Positions 11,401-22,034 of a stretch of 64,000 nucleotides of DNA are shown one piece after another (position 1 is the stretch's first letter; each line of letters begins with the position of its first letter). The stretch is from Symbiodinium natans (taxonomy: Eukaryota > Sar > Dinophyceae > Suessiales > Symbiodiniaceae): positions 672,696 to 736,695 of the forward strand of contig CAJNDS010000125.1 in assembly GCA_905221605.1 (NCBI GenBank), in the 5' to 3' direction. A program made the position numbers and the translations under genes. The notes below the pieces were generated by a model. It saw only the letters and a list, made by a program, of their open reading frames with translations, ran no database searches and was not told the DNA's origin.

Positions 11401-14400
11401 AAACCCTAAACCCTAAGCCGACGCAGGGCAAGAAGAAGGACGAGAAAGACACCTCCACGAATGCGGGTGTAGCCTTCAAGGCCATGCCCAGGATTTAGGG
11501 TTTAGGGTTTAGGGTTTAGGGTTTAGGGTTTAGGGTTTAGGGTTCCGAAAGCCGGAAGCCCTAAGCCTTAGAGCCTGAAAGCCAAGAGTCCTAAACCCTG
11601 ACGCCCAGAACCTGAAAGCCTAAAAATCCTGGAATCCTACACCCCAAACCCCAAAGTCCCAAACCCTAAATCCTAAAACCCTAAAACCCTGACACCCAGC
11701 CTAGACCCTAAACCCTAAAACCCAACCTAGACCCTAAACCCACAAGCGTAAACACTAAACCCCCAGACCGCCCTAGCTTCACTTGGAGGTTCATGGTATT
11801 TATGAACCAATTATGACTGTACCTGGGTTTTGGAGTACTATACTTTAATACTTTTGTTGGTTCTGGGTTCCTGTTATAGTTACTTGTACCTAAAAAGTAT
11901 ATACTTTTTTCCAGGGTCTACTGCAAAGGTGGGGTACTTAGAACCCACCTATGAGCCGCTTGCTGGTTTAGGGTTTAGGGTTTAGGGTTTAGGGTTTAGG
12001 GTTTAGGGTTTAGGGTTTAGGGTCTAGGGTTTAGGGTTTAGGGTTTAGGGTTTAGGGTTTAGGGTTTAGGGTTTAGGGTTTAGGGTTTAGGGTTTAGGAC
12101 TTATAACCCACCTATTGCCCCTTAAGTGCCCTACTATGGGTTATACGTACAGTAATCAGCACAGTTGCAGTTGGTTAAGAAGTACCATAAACCTCCAAAA
12201 AAAAGGCTCGGTGTATCGAGTCAAGGGTTCCTGGGTTTAGTGGTTTTTTTGGGCTTTGGGGGTTTTAGGGTTTTTAGGGTTGAGGGTCCAGGGTTTTAGG
12301 GTTTAGGGTTCAGGTGTCCAGTTAAGTACTAAACCCTACGGGTGTTCAGGGCTGCTGTATCCCAACCCTAATCCTAAACCCTGCACCCTAACCCGAAACC
12401 CTAAACCCTAAACCCCAAACCCGAAACCATTAAACCCTGAACCCTAATCCCTAAACCCTAAGCCCTAAGCCCTAAACCCTAAACCCTAAACCCTAAACTC
12501 CCTGAGCCCTGCTCCTCAGGCCATCATCTCCGATCCGAAGATTCTCCTCACCGGGCTGGTGAATTCTTTGTTCGAGGGGTCGATGTCCGGCCCCTACCTT
12601 TACAGGGTTCCTAAGGTTTAGGGTTTAGGGTTTGGGGTTTGGGGTTTGGGGTTTGGGAATTCAGGGTTCAGTGTTTAGGAATTGAGGGTTTAGGGCTTAG
12701 GGCGATTTAGCGTTTTAGGGCTTAGGGCTTGGAGCTTAGGGCTTAGGGTTTGGGGTTTGAGATTGAATTGTGTAGGGTTTAATTAGGGTGTGGGATCTTA
12801 GGATTTAAGGCTTAGGGTTTGGGATTTCAGGGTTTAGGGTTTAGGGCTTCGGGTTTGGGATTCAACGGTTTAGGGCCTAGGGTTGAGGGCTTGGAGCATA
12901 GGGTTTGGGAGAAAGACGATACAGTGGTAACTGGGCTCGGAGAACTGACAGTTCTGCTGCGCAAGATCCGCTGCATGAAGGGTGTGGTAACCCTAAACCC
13001 TAAACCCTAACCCCTAAACCTAAACCCTAATACTACGCTGGCGATTCTTGCTTCGGGCGCCGTGGTGCCACGTGCAGCCATTCGGGGGACGTTGCAATGA
13101 TCCAAGCTGCGATGCATGCACGACTGTACTGATATAAACCCTAAACCCTAAACCCTAAACCCTAAACCCTAAACCCTAAATTTTAACAGCGCGGGCTCCC
13201 TATACATCTCCCTCAATCACTGGGATGAATGGTTACCTTTAGGTTTCTCTTTGTGCTCACTCCCCTCAGTATTGCGGTTGTGAAGTTTAGGGTTTAGGGG
13301 TTAGGGTTTAGGGTTTAGGGTTTAGGGTTTAGGGTAACTTCAATGCGTGTAGTCCATGAGCAAATAAAACGACACAATGACAACCACGCAAACTGAGCAC
13401 GACGCAAAGCACGGGCGAGCGAGACTAGAAAATGTTCTGTGTGGAAATCTCGTTCACACTTATCTTACAAAGTTCGTACGCATGTACTTCTTCATTCGCG
13501 AGACAACCCTCGCACGATCATGTGGGAGTTTGCGAAAATAGGGGGCCCTTACTATTTATTCACTCCCAAATAATAGGATTCCCTTATAATACGGACCCCA
13601 ATAAGGTACCCCTAATAGCGTAAACATTCATGTTTTGTGAGACTTGGCCAGTCCTGTCGATTGTGATATGCAAGTTTTAAGACCAAAGATCGGGCTCATT
13701 GATGGCACGGCTTGCTCTAGAAACACTACGGGGCACCGGCTTTACTCCCCAACAGGGCTTCGGGTTTGGGGTTTAGGGTTGGGTTCCTGCTTCAGAAGTA
13801 TCCCCCTTATGCATTGGCCCTAGTTAAAAACTTTGTGGGGGGGGGGGGGTTCTCAGGCTTCAGTTTAAGGGTTTAGGCTCAGGGCTTTAGCCTCTGTTGA
13901 GAGGTACTCCTTTGTCTTCATGTGGGTGCCCACGATGCTTGGAGCACTGCAGGGAAGGTGCCTGGGCCTTGTGGGCTTGAGCAGGGGAGGTTTTTTTCGG
14001 GGTTGCAAATAAAAATCGGGCCTGCTTTGGCAGGCATGGAGGGGTCCGGTTTAGGGTTTGGGGTTCAAGGTTTAGGGTTCATCATTCAGGGTTTGGGGTT
14101 GCTTGCGGACATTTTATGGGGGGCAGAAACTAGCCAAACCCTAAGCTAAGCCCCTAAACCCTAAACCCTAAACCTTAAACCCTATACCCTAAACGAAACC
14201 CAGATGAGCTGCGCACGTGGGGCCACCAACGCAATGACGAGAGCCTGTGGGCCTGCGGAGTCCGGAAACTACCCCTCAAACTACCTATTGCCTTAGACCC
14301 TGCAAACCCTAAACGCCATACGCCCGCTGAACCCTGAACCCTAAACCCTAAACCCTAAACCTATCTGGAGGTTTTCATTTCGAGATGTTAATTAGGATTT

Positions 14401-17400
14401 AGGGCTTCAAGCCGGCAAAAGTCCAGAAAGGAGGCCCTGCGACCCGAAGCCTATGAAGTAAGGGTACCTCTCACAAAAGGCTTCTTTGAGGCTCTAGGGT
14501 TTAGGGTTTAGGGCAATGGCAATGAGGGTTATATACCGGGCTATAAACGGGGGTATCTTATGGGCTACACTTTGCTCATCCTTGATCCCACTAGCCCTTT
14601 TAGCCTGGGATTGCTCCGTTTCGCCTGCCACAGGGTTTAGGGTTTAGGGTTTAGGGTTTAGGGTTTAGGGTTTAGGGTTTAGGGTTCAGAGGTCGGAGTG
14701 TAGGGTTCAGGGCTTAGGGCTCACGTAAACATGCCTAGACAAGTAACGGTGGAGCCTCTGGCTGTAGGGTTCAGGGTTTAGGGTTTATAGGGCTAAGGTT
14801 CACGAGCAGCTGTATGGCTAACTTCACAGATGCGTGTAGCAAATGGAACTCTGGAATGTGCCTTCGACCCCTACACCCTCAACTCTACACCCTCAACCCT
14901 CCCTCAACCCCTAAACCACTAAACAATGGCCCTACAGGGTGGGGCCCCCTTACTATACTAACTGTAGTTAAGGGACTTATAACCTAACTTAGGGTCCTTA
15001 TAACCCAATTTACCTTATAACTCTACTTATAACTAGGGGGCCCCACCCTGTAGGGCTTTAGACGCTAAGGCTTGACTTAAGATTCCCAAAGCCTTAAGCC
15101 CCCATGCAGCGTGCCGTGCAGGCCACTCCCGACCGGCCTGGTTTTCTCGAGCTTCATGACCTGCATGTCGTGGCCCGGCGTGATCTCCAAGGTTTTGGGG
15201 TTTAGGGTTTGGGGTTTAGGGTTTAGGGTTTAGGGTTTAGGGTTTAGGGTTTAGGATTTAGGGTTCGGGCTTTAGGATTTGGGATTTACAGCAGGGTTTG
15301 GGGTGCTTGAAGGTTCAATGGCGATGCATCCAGGAATATCCCTTTGAATCATAAACAGTAGGATCCCTAGTAGAATCTAAGGGTTGCTCCTCAGTCACGG
15401 CTGTTGTTAGGAACTCCAAAACCCTAGAAGCCTAAACCCTAAATCCTTCCTTTCCCCCTTTTCGGAACCTGGTTTCCGTTTTAGAACAAAAACTACACGG
15501 CCAGCAGAAGCAACAAAGTGAAAACAGATGGAACCCTTGTTGTTTGCAACTTTCACTGTGGCGAGCGCACCCAGGGTCCCTTGTAGAGCAATCAAAAACA
15601 GGCTAGAGGTTTAGGGTTCGGGGCTTAGGGCCGCGATGCGCGTGCCTAAGCCCTACAATATACACCCAACAAGCCGCACCACAACTTTTCGAACCCTGAA
15701 TCCTAGGGCCCCTAAACCCTAAAGCCCAAACCCTACATCCTTATCTCTCCGTAACGCTCTCTCCGAACCTCTCAACCCTGAAGACCTGGTTGGGTATAGG
15801 GTTTAGGACCTCTAGGCTTTAGGGGTTTAGGGGTTTAGGCCTAGGGGTTTGGGGGTTTAGGGTTTGGGCTTGGGTTTAGGGCTAGGGTTTAGGGCTAGGG
15901 TTTAGGGCCAGGGTTTAGGGTTTTTAGGCCGACGCGACCTGCTGCGAGGCTCGGAGGCCTGCTCTTTTCGCCTCACCTCCTCCTAGGCTTCCTCTCAGCC
16001 GAAACTTGGCTAGGGTTTAGGGTTTAGGGTTTAGCGTTTAGGGTTTAGGGTTTCGGGTTTCGGGTTTAGGGTTTCGGGTTTGGGGGTGTAGGGTTGAGGG
16101 TTTAGGGTTTAGGGTCTAGGGTCTAGGGTTTGGCGTTTAGTAGGGTTCCGGGTGAGGTGCTCAGGGTGTAGTCAGGGTTCGGATTTCCGTGTCTGGGCCT
16201 CATTATGTTAAAGCTTTAGGATTTCAGGTTTTTGTGTTGGAGCTTTTTCGCTTTCAGGGTTTATTTCGGCTTCAGGGCTTGGGAGAGCAAGCCGAGGGTT
16301 TGGGCTCCGTAGCCAAGTTCTTGCGGGTTCGAAGAGCAGCTAAGGAAAAGCTGGCTGTGGGCGTCTTCCTCGTCGGGGCGGGGGGGAGGGGGGTGGGGGT
16401 CGGGGGTCGGGGATTTGTTTAGGGCTTAGGGTGCAGCCTTTTGAGGTGACCCCAAACCCCCAGGAAGGGAATCAGGGAATGAGGAGCCCCGTACTCCCTC
16501 ATTCCCTGCTAAGAACCATTTGCCTAAACCCTGGATGTCAGTGTAGGGGTTAGGGTTTAATTAGGGTTTAGGATTTTAGGGTTTAGGGTTTAATTAGGGT
16601 TTGGGATTTTGGGGTTTAGGGTTGAATTGGGGTCTAGGATTTTAGGGTTTAGGGTTTAATTAGGGTTCAGGATTTTTAGGGTTTAGGGTTGTTCGGATTT
16701 CAGTGTGGGGTTTAGTGCCTGGTCCAGGCGTGTCACAGTGTGTGTATGTGTGTGACTGCACAGTCGAGACCATGCACTCCCTAAGCCCCTGCATTGGAGT
16801 GGATGATGGCCCAGCACCGATGACCCTGCCGGCGGAAGCACGGTCGCTCTGTAAAAGTGCAATGTGCGTGGGTCGCTGCCGGTACATGTTGCAGGCTTGG
16901 GCCGGGCCCAATCACCAGCCCGTTCAGCGCCCAGGTGAGCTGGTCTGTATACGTTCGAAATGTTCCAAGACGCTCTTGCGGATCTCGATCCAAAATCCAT
17001 GGTGCACTGACAATTACAGGGCTGTCTGGATGTTCGCTGCTCGTACTCTTTTGTAGGCTTGTTTACGCTTTTTTTCTTTTTACGTTTTTTTCACCCCGGG
17101 GGCTTTGGGGAGGGAGAGGGGCAGGACACCATACTTGGACTCAGGCCTTAGCTACCAGGGTTTAGGGTTTAGGGTTTAGGGTACTTCTGAAAACAGTATG
17201 GAACCATGTCCATGCCTTTCAAGGGTGATGTCATACAGTCCAAACCTTGCCAGGCGCCCTCGGGATATTTTCATATTTTGGCAATTCCCCGAAACCCGAA
17301 ACCCGAAACCCGAAACCCGAAACCCGAAACCCGAAACCCGAAACCCTAAACCCTAAACCCTAAACCCTAAACCCTTTCCTCCCCTGCCTCTTGCCAGGCA

Positions 17401-17798
17401 TTAGCGCTGGCTGTGCCCGTCGTCTCGGCGAGTTTGATTCCGGTGCTGCTTAGCTTCATCGTCTTCGAGATACTTGACTGCACCTTCAGGTTTGAGTGTT
17501 TTAGAGTTAAGGGGGGGTAGGGTTTCGGGTCTGGGGTTTAGAGTTTCGGTTTAGGGTTTAGGGCCCCAAATGACCCCCCACATCCCTAAGGCCACGCGCG
17601 AACTTCGCAAACTTATGCCCACATGCCTTGCAGCCCATAGTTGGTTGACCCCAACATCCCAGCCACCCAACATTAAACCTAAACAGCCCCAAAAGGCCCG
17701 CAAAAGTCCCCGCAAAGATCCTAAACCTTCAGCCCCCCATCCCCGAAAACCTAGACTCTAAACCCTAAACCCTAAGCCCTAAGCCCTAAGCCTAAACC

Positions 17799-17879
<81 letters not shown>

Positions 17880-20666
17880 ACCCTAAACCCAACCCTCTAA
17901 ACCCTAAACCCTAAACCCTAAACCCTAAACCCTAAACCCTAAACCCTAAACCCTAAACCCTAAACCCTAAACCCTAAACCCTAAACCCTAAACCCTAAAC
18001 CCTAAACCCTAAACCCTAAACCCTAAACCCTAAACCCTAAGCAAAGCAACCCAAGCCCGGCCAAGGACCTGCGTCGGGGTCTTCTTCCCATGCCTCGGGC
18101 TGCTTCGATCGAAGGCAGGGCTCTGTTTGCCAAGCACGTAGGGTCTGGGGTTTTGGGGTTTAGGGTTTTGGGGTTTAGGGTTTAGGGCTTAGGGCTTAGA
18201 GCTTAAAGCTTAGGGCCTAGGGCTTAGGGTTTAGGGCTTCAGCATGACCACCCTGATTTTTTGCACATACCCTCAACTGATCGGGGGTTTACGGTAGAGT
18301 GGTTTCGCGATATACCTTAAACTTAATGGTTTTTCCTTCAACGATGTAGGGGTTTAGGTTCTAGGGGGTAGGGTACATGTACTTAGGGTTCAGGCGGAGT
18401 TGTTGAGGGTACCTTTATTGACTATGCCTTAATCTATGTTGGTGCATCGGGTTCTGCAGAGGTGAGGGTGCCTTTTTTTTCAAATCCCTGACCTATATTG
18501 GGTTGAGGGCTGAGGGCCTCAGGGGCAAGAGGGTTAAGGTGTAGGTGCATGGGTTCTGAGGTCTAGGGCCGAGGGCTTTTGTTAAGGGCTGAGGGCCTTC
18601 ATGCTGGAGTTGTGGAGCTCTAAGGGCCTAGGGCTTCAGGTTTAGGGTTTAGGGGTTTAGGGGTTAGGATTTAGGGTTTAGGGGTAGGGTTTAGGGTTAT
18701 AGGGTTCAGGGTTTTGGGTTGTAGGGCTTACGGGCTCATCCCCGGCAAAAGCTTCGTCTTGCGGCCCCTCCTGGAATGCAGGTGATCCCCGACGCCATCC
18801 AGGGCAGCGTGATGAACATCTTCCGAGCCACTCTAGCCCGGTTTGTTTCATGGAAATGCGGTTTTTACAGGGCTACGACATGTGTGTTTAGGGTTTACTA
18901 TAGGGACGCTTTCCCCTTAGGAACTTAGCAACAAGTTAAAAACAAGTTATCGTCTGAACTTAGCAGGCGCTTGTAAGTTGTTTTTAACTAGCACAAGTTC
19001 TCGCTAGGTTTTGTTCATGGGTTTTGTGCACATGTGATTCTGACTTGTGTTCTGCACCATTGTCTTGGTTCAAGTTATCAAGATGTCCCGGTGAGAGACT
19101 TGTGAGCAGGAGGCGGGCACTGCTTTTGAGAGAAAACAGTCGCAGCGCAGAGAAAGGAGAGGGCCAGTGACAGGGCCAAAGCAAGCAAGCGTGCCAAGAT
19201 CCGGCCCATAGCCAAATCAAGCAAACTGGACGCCAACGGTGCGAGACGCCGCGGACACAGGCGAAACCAAGCGACTGCACGTGCACAGCGTGCGCGGACA
19301 CGCGCGGACACGGAAAGTACAACAGAAGCTTCGGAAACGCAGACGCGGACATGCGCGGACATGATGTTTTTCGTCACTTCACTAGAAACCGGACGTAGCG
19401 CGGACACGCGCGGACACATGCGAAAACGTCGCGTTTTCGGCGCGGACATTCGCGGACATCCGCGGACACCGCGCGGACATCCAGAAAGCGTTCGAAATTT
19501 GCTGGACATGGCTCAAAAACTACAAGGAGAACACAAGCCTGATGTGCCTGCGATAAAGGGACAAAAGCGGATGTGATCTGGCATTCAGCATGTAGAAGTT
19601 TATAGAGTTCTTACAAGAATTACAAGAAAAGACAAAAGTGTAGATACACGATTTGTAAGAAACATCTACTGCATTTCCTGCCTATAAAGAAAAACCCACA
19701 AAAAACACAACATATGTTAACTGGCTAAGTTGCTGCTAACTTTTTCGAGGCTTGGCAGCCAAGTGGCCGTTAATTATGTATTTGGTGCACAAGTATGGCG
19801 TCAGTTTACATAATTTAGCTTGAAGATATGATAAAGATATGAGGCTTGTCACCCAACATAGAAGATTATACTATAACATGCAAGTCCGACGCGACTCTAT
19901 AGTAATTTCAGGTTTGGTTAATTTATTAGGGCTTTCAGGGTTGGGATGTTGCCCAGTAAAAACTACTAACAGTCCTGCATATAGGGGTGATAATGGGGGT
20001 ACCATAGTCCCTATTAAGGACTGTTCGTATAAGGAGGAACATCCCAACATGGAGAGCTTACGGCTTCTTGGGTTTGGGGCTTTAGGGTTTTTACGTTGGT
20101 CCATGAGGTCCCATCTAGAACAACAGTCTTTTTTTCGACTTCAATCCTTAGCGAGACCCCGCAAAGCTATAAACCCTTAGACCCTACAAAGCCGATGAAG
20201 CCCGAAAACCCCATAAAACCTCTGAACCCTACAGTGCCTGCAAAATATCACAAAGCCCATAAACCACAGATCCTAAAAACTATAATGCCCTAAATCTAGC
20301 TAGGAGGTCCCCTTGAACATAAACCCATCAACACATGGATCCTAAATTCCAAGCACTCAACCTACAGAGAAGGTCCCCTTGAAGCCGTAAACCTAGAGAG
20401 GAGGTCCCCATGAAGGCCGAGACCGAGATAGGAGGTCCCCTTGGAGCCCTAGACCTAGATAGGAGGTCCCCTTGAAGCCCTAGACCCTAAACCCTAAATC
20501 CCAAACCCCAAACCGCAAACCCTAAACCCTAAACCCCAAACCCCAAACCCCAAACCCCAAACCCCAAACCCTAAACCCTAAACCCTAAACCCTAAACCTA
20601 CAGTGCAGGTCCCCTTGAACATCTTGGTGGTGATCGGAACGAAGCTCACGGACATCTACCCGCCAG
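5456..20666 (+). CDS. MFSD5/MOT2-type molybdate-anion transporter, multi-exon
   Basis: Major-facilitator membrane protein of the molybdate-anion transporter family. Proposed exons: 5456-~5517, 7105-7145, 10521-10580, 11427-11480, 12520-12584, 13904-13957, 15122-15191, 17398-17489, 18066-18114, 18782-18826, 20609-~20666. Family motifs appear in the right order: INGLSAIIAS, EIGPFQAEL, FWEENYG, DPKILLTG then LFEGSM, YSFVFMWVP, TGLVFSSFM, VFFPCLGLLRSK, VIPDAIQGSVMNIFR, VPLNILVV. Reading phase agrees across all nine junctions from 7145 onward; the 5517-7105 junction is unresolved. Donors are GC at 7146, 10581, 11481, 18115 and 18827, and GT at 12585, 13958, 15192 and 17490. All acceptors are AG, nine of ten AG|G. 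The N-terminal exons were not found, and the C-terminus may lie at 46953-47830. Introns carry telomeric repeats, and one holds the RCC1 gene. Family assignment rests on remembered motifs; confidence in the gene is high, in each exact splice site moderate. Confidence 0.78.
5518..7104. other. Intron-like stretch of telomeric blocks
   Basis: Many TTTAGGG blocks (5525-5580, 5850-5892, 6540-6600) with unique pieces between. 5995-6055 is open as WNDPARAWHPSGSKVDEVV and may hold an exon missing from the transporter model. Confidence 0.4.
6971..7069 (+). repeat. Nonamer variant array (TATTTAGGG)n
   Basis: About eleven uniform GGGTATTTA units. Such homogeneity of a non-telomeric variant implies local expansion by slippage rather than addition by telomerase. 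Confidence 0.9.
7643..9378 (+). CDS. Ubiquitin-like plus RCC1-repeat protein (two exons)
   Basis: Exon 1 (7643-7766) encodes the first half of a ubiquitin-like fold (TIKVSLLSGRSVSLEAS, VEALRR). Exon 2 (7982-9378) completes it (ALAVGRGRLL, NGDTLTLQV) and continues into ten RCC1-type beta-propeller repeats of about 41 residues with the core FAAIL-DGSVVTWG, ending at a TAA. Joining 7766 to 7982 across a GA...AG intron restores the codon and the continuous fold. No ATG is visible: an in-frame TAG lies at 7640 and an ACG stands before IKVSLL, so the start is either in an unseen upstream exon or non-AUG. Such proteins are common in dinoflagellates, and their function (protein docking or ubiquitin-related) is not known. 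The gene lies inside the transporter gene on the same strand. A 415-codon frame on the opposite strand is a shadow of the repeats. Confidence 0.85.
7767..7981 (+). mobile_element. Introner-like inverted-repeat element filling an intron (family P7)
   Basis: The intron starts GAAACTAGGACCCGGA and ends ACTCCGGGGTCTAG. These ends are inverted repeats (CTAGGACCCGG against CCGGGGTCTAG), so the element and the intron are almost co-extensive. A (CCCTAAA)n block of about 80 bp lies inside at 7843-7922. Related copies are at 47097-47213 and 63577-63691, and a half copy at 24826-24870. The element supplies the polypyrimidine tract and the AG acceptor used by the RCC1 gene. Confidence 0.65.
9379..10520. 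other. Intron-like stretch with telomeric blocks and a G-rich tract
   Basis: Follows the RCC1 stop codon. It holds scattered C-strand units, G-strand units near 9711-9795, and a G/GGT tract at about 10310-10450. Open frames through the G tract (Gly/Trp-rich, or Pro-rich on the other strand) are composition artefacts. Confidence 0.6.
10310..10450 (+). repeat. G-rich low-complexity tract, G-quadruplex prone
   Basis: Runs of 4-9 G separated by single T or short GCT. Many overlapping four-run combinations fit the G-quadruplex pattern. Confidence 0.85.
10592..10723 (-). repeat. Interstitial telomeric repeat block, C-strand
   Basis: About 130 bp of CCCTAAA, just after the transporter exon that ends at 10580. 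Confidence 0.95.
11779..12197. mobile_element. Inverted-repeat element family P6 split by a telomeric block
   Basis: Left end CTTGGAGGTTCATGGTA, right end AAGTACCATAAACCTCC. A TTTAGGG block (11966-12098) interrupts it, flanked by a direct repeat of about 26 bp (ACTTAGAACCCACCTATG at 11937, ACTTATAACCCACCTATT at 12099). Other copies are at 61386-62165. Confidence 0.6.
13519..13632. mobile_element. Palindromic element family P3, copy 1
   Basis: CATGTGGGAGTTTGCGAAAA at the left, TAGCGTAAACATTCATG at the right, and the family core CCCAAATAATAGGATTCCC in the middle. Confidence 0.55.
14720..15052. repeat. Inverted segmental duplication, arm 2
   Basis: Reverse complement of 3007-3351 with few differences. 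One boundary is the outer end of the MITE; the other lies next to telomeric units. Confidence 0.85.
14933..15052 (-). mobile_element. MITE family P1, copy 2
   Basis: Same terminal inverted repeats and TA ends as copy 1, in opposite orientation. A few bases of the core GGGCCC are missing. Confidence 0.85.
16463..16519. mobile_element. Palindromic element family P5, copy 1 (short)
   Basis: AATCAGGGAATGAGG pairs with CCTCATTCCCTGCTAAGAAC. About 57 bp. Confidence 0.45.
17288..17375 (-). repeat. CCCGAAA variant array passing into CCCTAAA
   Basis: About eight uniform CCCGAAA units followed by regular CCCTAAA, directly upstream of the transporter exon at 17398. Confidence 0.9.
17758..18040 (-). 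repeat. Long C-strand telomeric block with CCCTCAA sub-array
   Basis: CCCTAAA over about 280 bp, with roughly eleven uniform CCCTCAA units at 17800-17885. Confidence 0.95.
19251..19480 (+). repeat. Dispersed CGCGGACA octamer cluster
   Basis: Eleven copies of GCGGACA, mostly as CGCGGACA followed by C or T, at irregular spacing within 230 bp. Confidence 0.75.
19941..20047. mobile_element. Palindromic element family P2, copy 1
   Basis: TTGGGATGTT and ACTAACAGTCCT at the left, AGGACTGTTCGTATAAGG and AACATCCCAA at the right. Confidence 0.6.
20305..20608 (+). repeat. Repeated copies of the exon start AGGTCCCCTTGAA before the exon
   Basis: AGGTCCCC recurs at about 20305, 20371, 20402, 20433 and 20464, then at the real exon boundary 20607. 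The first and last copies share 16 bases (AGGTCCCCTTGAACAT). A telomeric block (20480-20600) lies between the last decoy and the exon. Confidence 0.7.
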
Positions 20667-20808
20667 GAACCCAGCGTCCTTCCTTCTCGGAAGGGGGGGG
20701 GGGGGGGGTTCAGGGTTTTGGGTTTTGGGTTCAGGGCTTGTGGCTTCAAGGTTGAGAAAGAGGTTCCGGGCACAGGGGCTTGGGGTTTTAGGGCTTAGTG
20801 TAGCTCAG

Positions 20809-20877
20809 CTAGTCCGAGTAGGGTTAGAAGCAGCGATGGCAATAGTTGTCCGGGTTGTGACCCTAGCCAGAATCAAG
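20809..20877 (+). CDS. Candidate exon, hydrophobic
   Basis: From an AG at 20807-20808 to a GT at 20878 runs a 23-codon open frame reading LVRVGLEAAMAIVV and RVVTLARIK. It is phase 0 at both ends. It could be a further transmembrane exon of the transporter if the preceding exon ends at the GA at 20651. That would compete with the model in which the transporter continues at 46953. Confidence 0.3.
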
Positions 20878-21755
20878 GTACCAAAGGAGGGAACCCTTCT
20901 AACAGGACCTTGGGGTAATGTAGGGAGTTTGGGGGACCCTGAAACTCTGAATTCCAAACACATGAAGCCCGAAGCCCCCTGCACCAAGAGCCCAGGGCTG
21001 AAGTTTAGGGCTTCGGTTTGAGGGTTAAGGGTTTCGGGTTTCGGGTTTAGGCTTTAGGGTTTAGGGTTTCGGGTTTAGGATTGGTTTAGGGTTTCGGGTT
21101 TGGGGTTTAGGGTTTAGGGTTTCGGGTTTAGGATTGGTTTAGGGTTTCGGGTTTGGGGTTTAGGGTGCAGGGCACCTTGTTTATGATACTCGTGTTTACA
21201 AACTAGGTTCAAGGTTCAGAGTTTAGGGTTTGGGGTTCGGGGTTTTAGGTGCGTTGAAGCCGACCCCTCCTTCGATCCTGGGGGTACAGATTGAAGGGGG
21301 GGTGGGGGGTTGGGGGTGGGGGGTTGGGGGTGGTCTTAGGGTTTAGGACTTTGTTTCGGGCGAGGGGAACTCTGAACCCCAACCTTAAACCCTAAACCCC
21401 AAACCCTAAACCCGAAACCCTAAACCCTAAACCCTAAAACCTAAACCGAAGGGGGGGAGAGGCAGGGATAATCCCAGGGCAGGGAGATAACCGCGGTGAT
21501 GCCATCGCCTCTCCTGTGCATGTTGGCATCCGGCTTCGAAGACCAGGGTTTACCTGAACCTCAAATCCTATTCAGGGTTTAGGGTTTAGGTTTAGGGTTT
21601 AGGGTTTAGGGGTTACCCTCAACCCTAGGTTTTAGGGTTCCCCAAGCCCCCATCCCCCCAAAGGAAAGCCCGAAACCCTGCTACTTGCATGTACTCGAGC
21701 AGGAAATTCCCGAACCCCCTCAGCCGTCAACCCTAAGCCTTAAACTCCTGAACAG
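20878..21755. other. Stretch without a confident gene
   Basis: Degenerate G-strand units with GGGTTTCGGG variants, two near-identical pieces TTTAGGATTGGTTTAGGG at about 21075 and 21130, and a GGGGGTTGGGGGT tract near 21300. One exon-like piece, 21486-21545, is open as ITAVMPSPLLCMLASGF. Confidence 0.4.
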
Positions 21756-21849
21756 ATTTGTCGAGTTTTTGCCGATCCCAGTCTACTACAGCACCAATGA
21801 CCCTGACCCTCAAAAGGGCCTCCACGACGTTCAAAGCGCCTCTGGCCGG
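21756..21849 (+). CDS. Candidate exon, unknown protein
   Basis: After an AG at 21754-21755 the frame reads FVEFLPIPVYYSTNDPDPQK and GLHDVQSASG. Composition looks coding. The donor is not clear and no family is recognised. Confidence 0.4.
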
Positions 21850-21909
21850 CCCCCCCGCCCCGCCTGTGGGTTTAGGACTTAGGGTTTTTGGCTTTGGTGA
21901 TCTTTCGCC

Positions 21910-22004
21910 TCCGCCATGGTGCTGGGGGCCGCTGGCGGTGCCATCGGCGCCGTGGGAAGCACGGCGGGCGCGTTGGGCAATGTGCCGCTTGGGAGCACGC
22001 GGAG
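21910..22004 (+). CDS. Candidate exon, Gly/Ala-rich segment
   Basis: Open as MVLGAAGGAIGAVGSTAGAL and GNVPLGSTR. It resembles a glycine-zipper membrane segment. Another frame is also open, so the frame is uncertain. Confidence 0.35.
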
Positions 22005-22034
22005 ATTTCTACGATAATTGGCTTAAGAACCACC

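Larger units (their letters stand above)
18827..20304. other. Intron-like stretch largely free of telomeric repeats
   Basis: Between transporter exons 18782-18826 and 20609. It holds eleven CGCGGACA motifs (19251-19480), a small palindrome CGAAAACGTCGCGTTTTCG at 19421, and a P2 element. Overlapping open frames on both strands at 18984-19576 come from the GC-rich repeat and are not called. Confidence 0.5.

Noticed and set aside
16683-17165. Overlapping frames of 100-117 codons on both strands at 16.7-17.2 kb
   Set aside because: They compete with one another, show no family motif, and lie within an inferred transporter intron.
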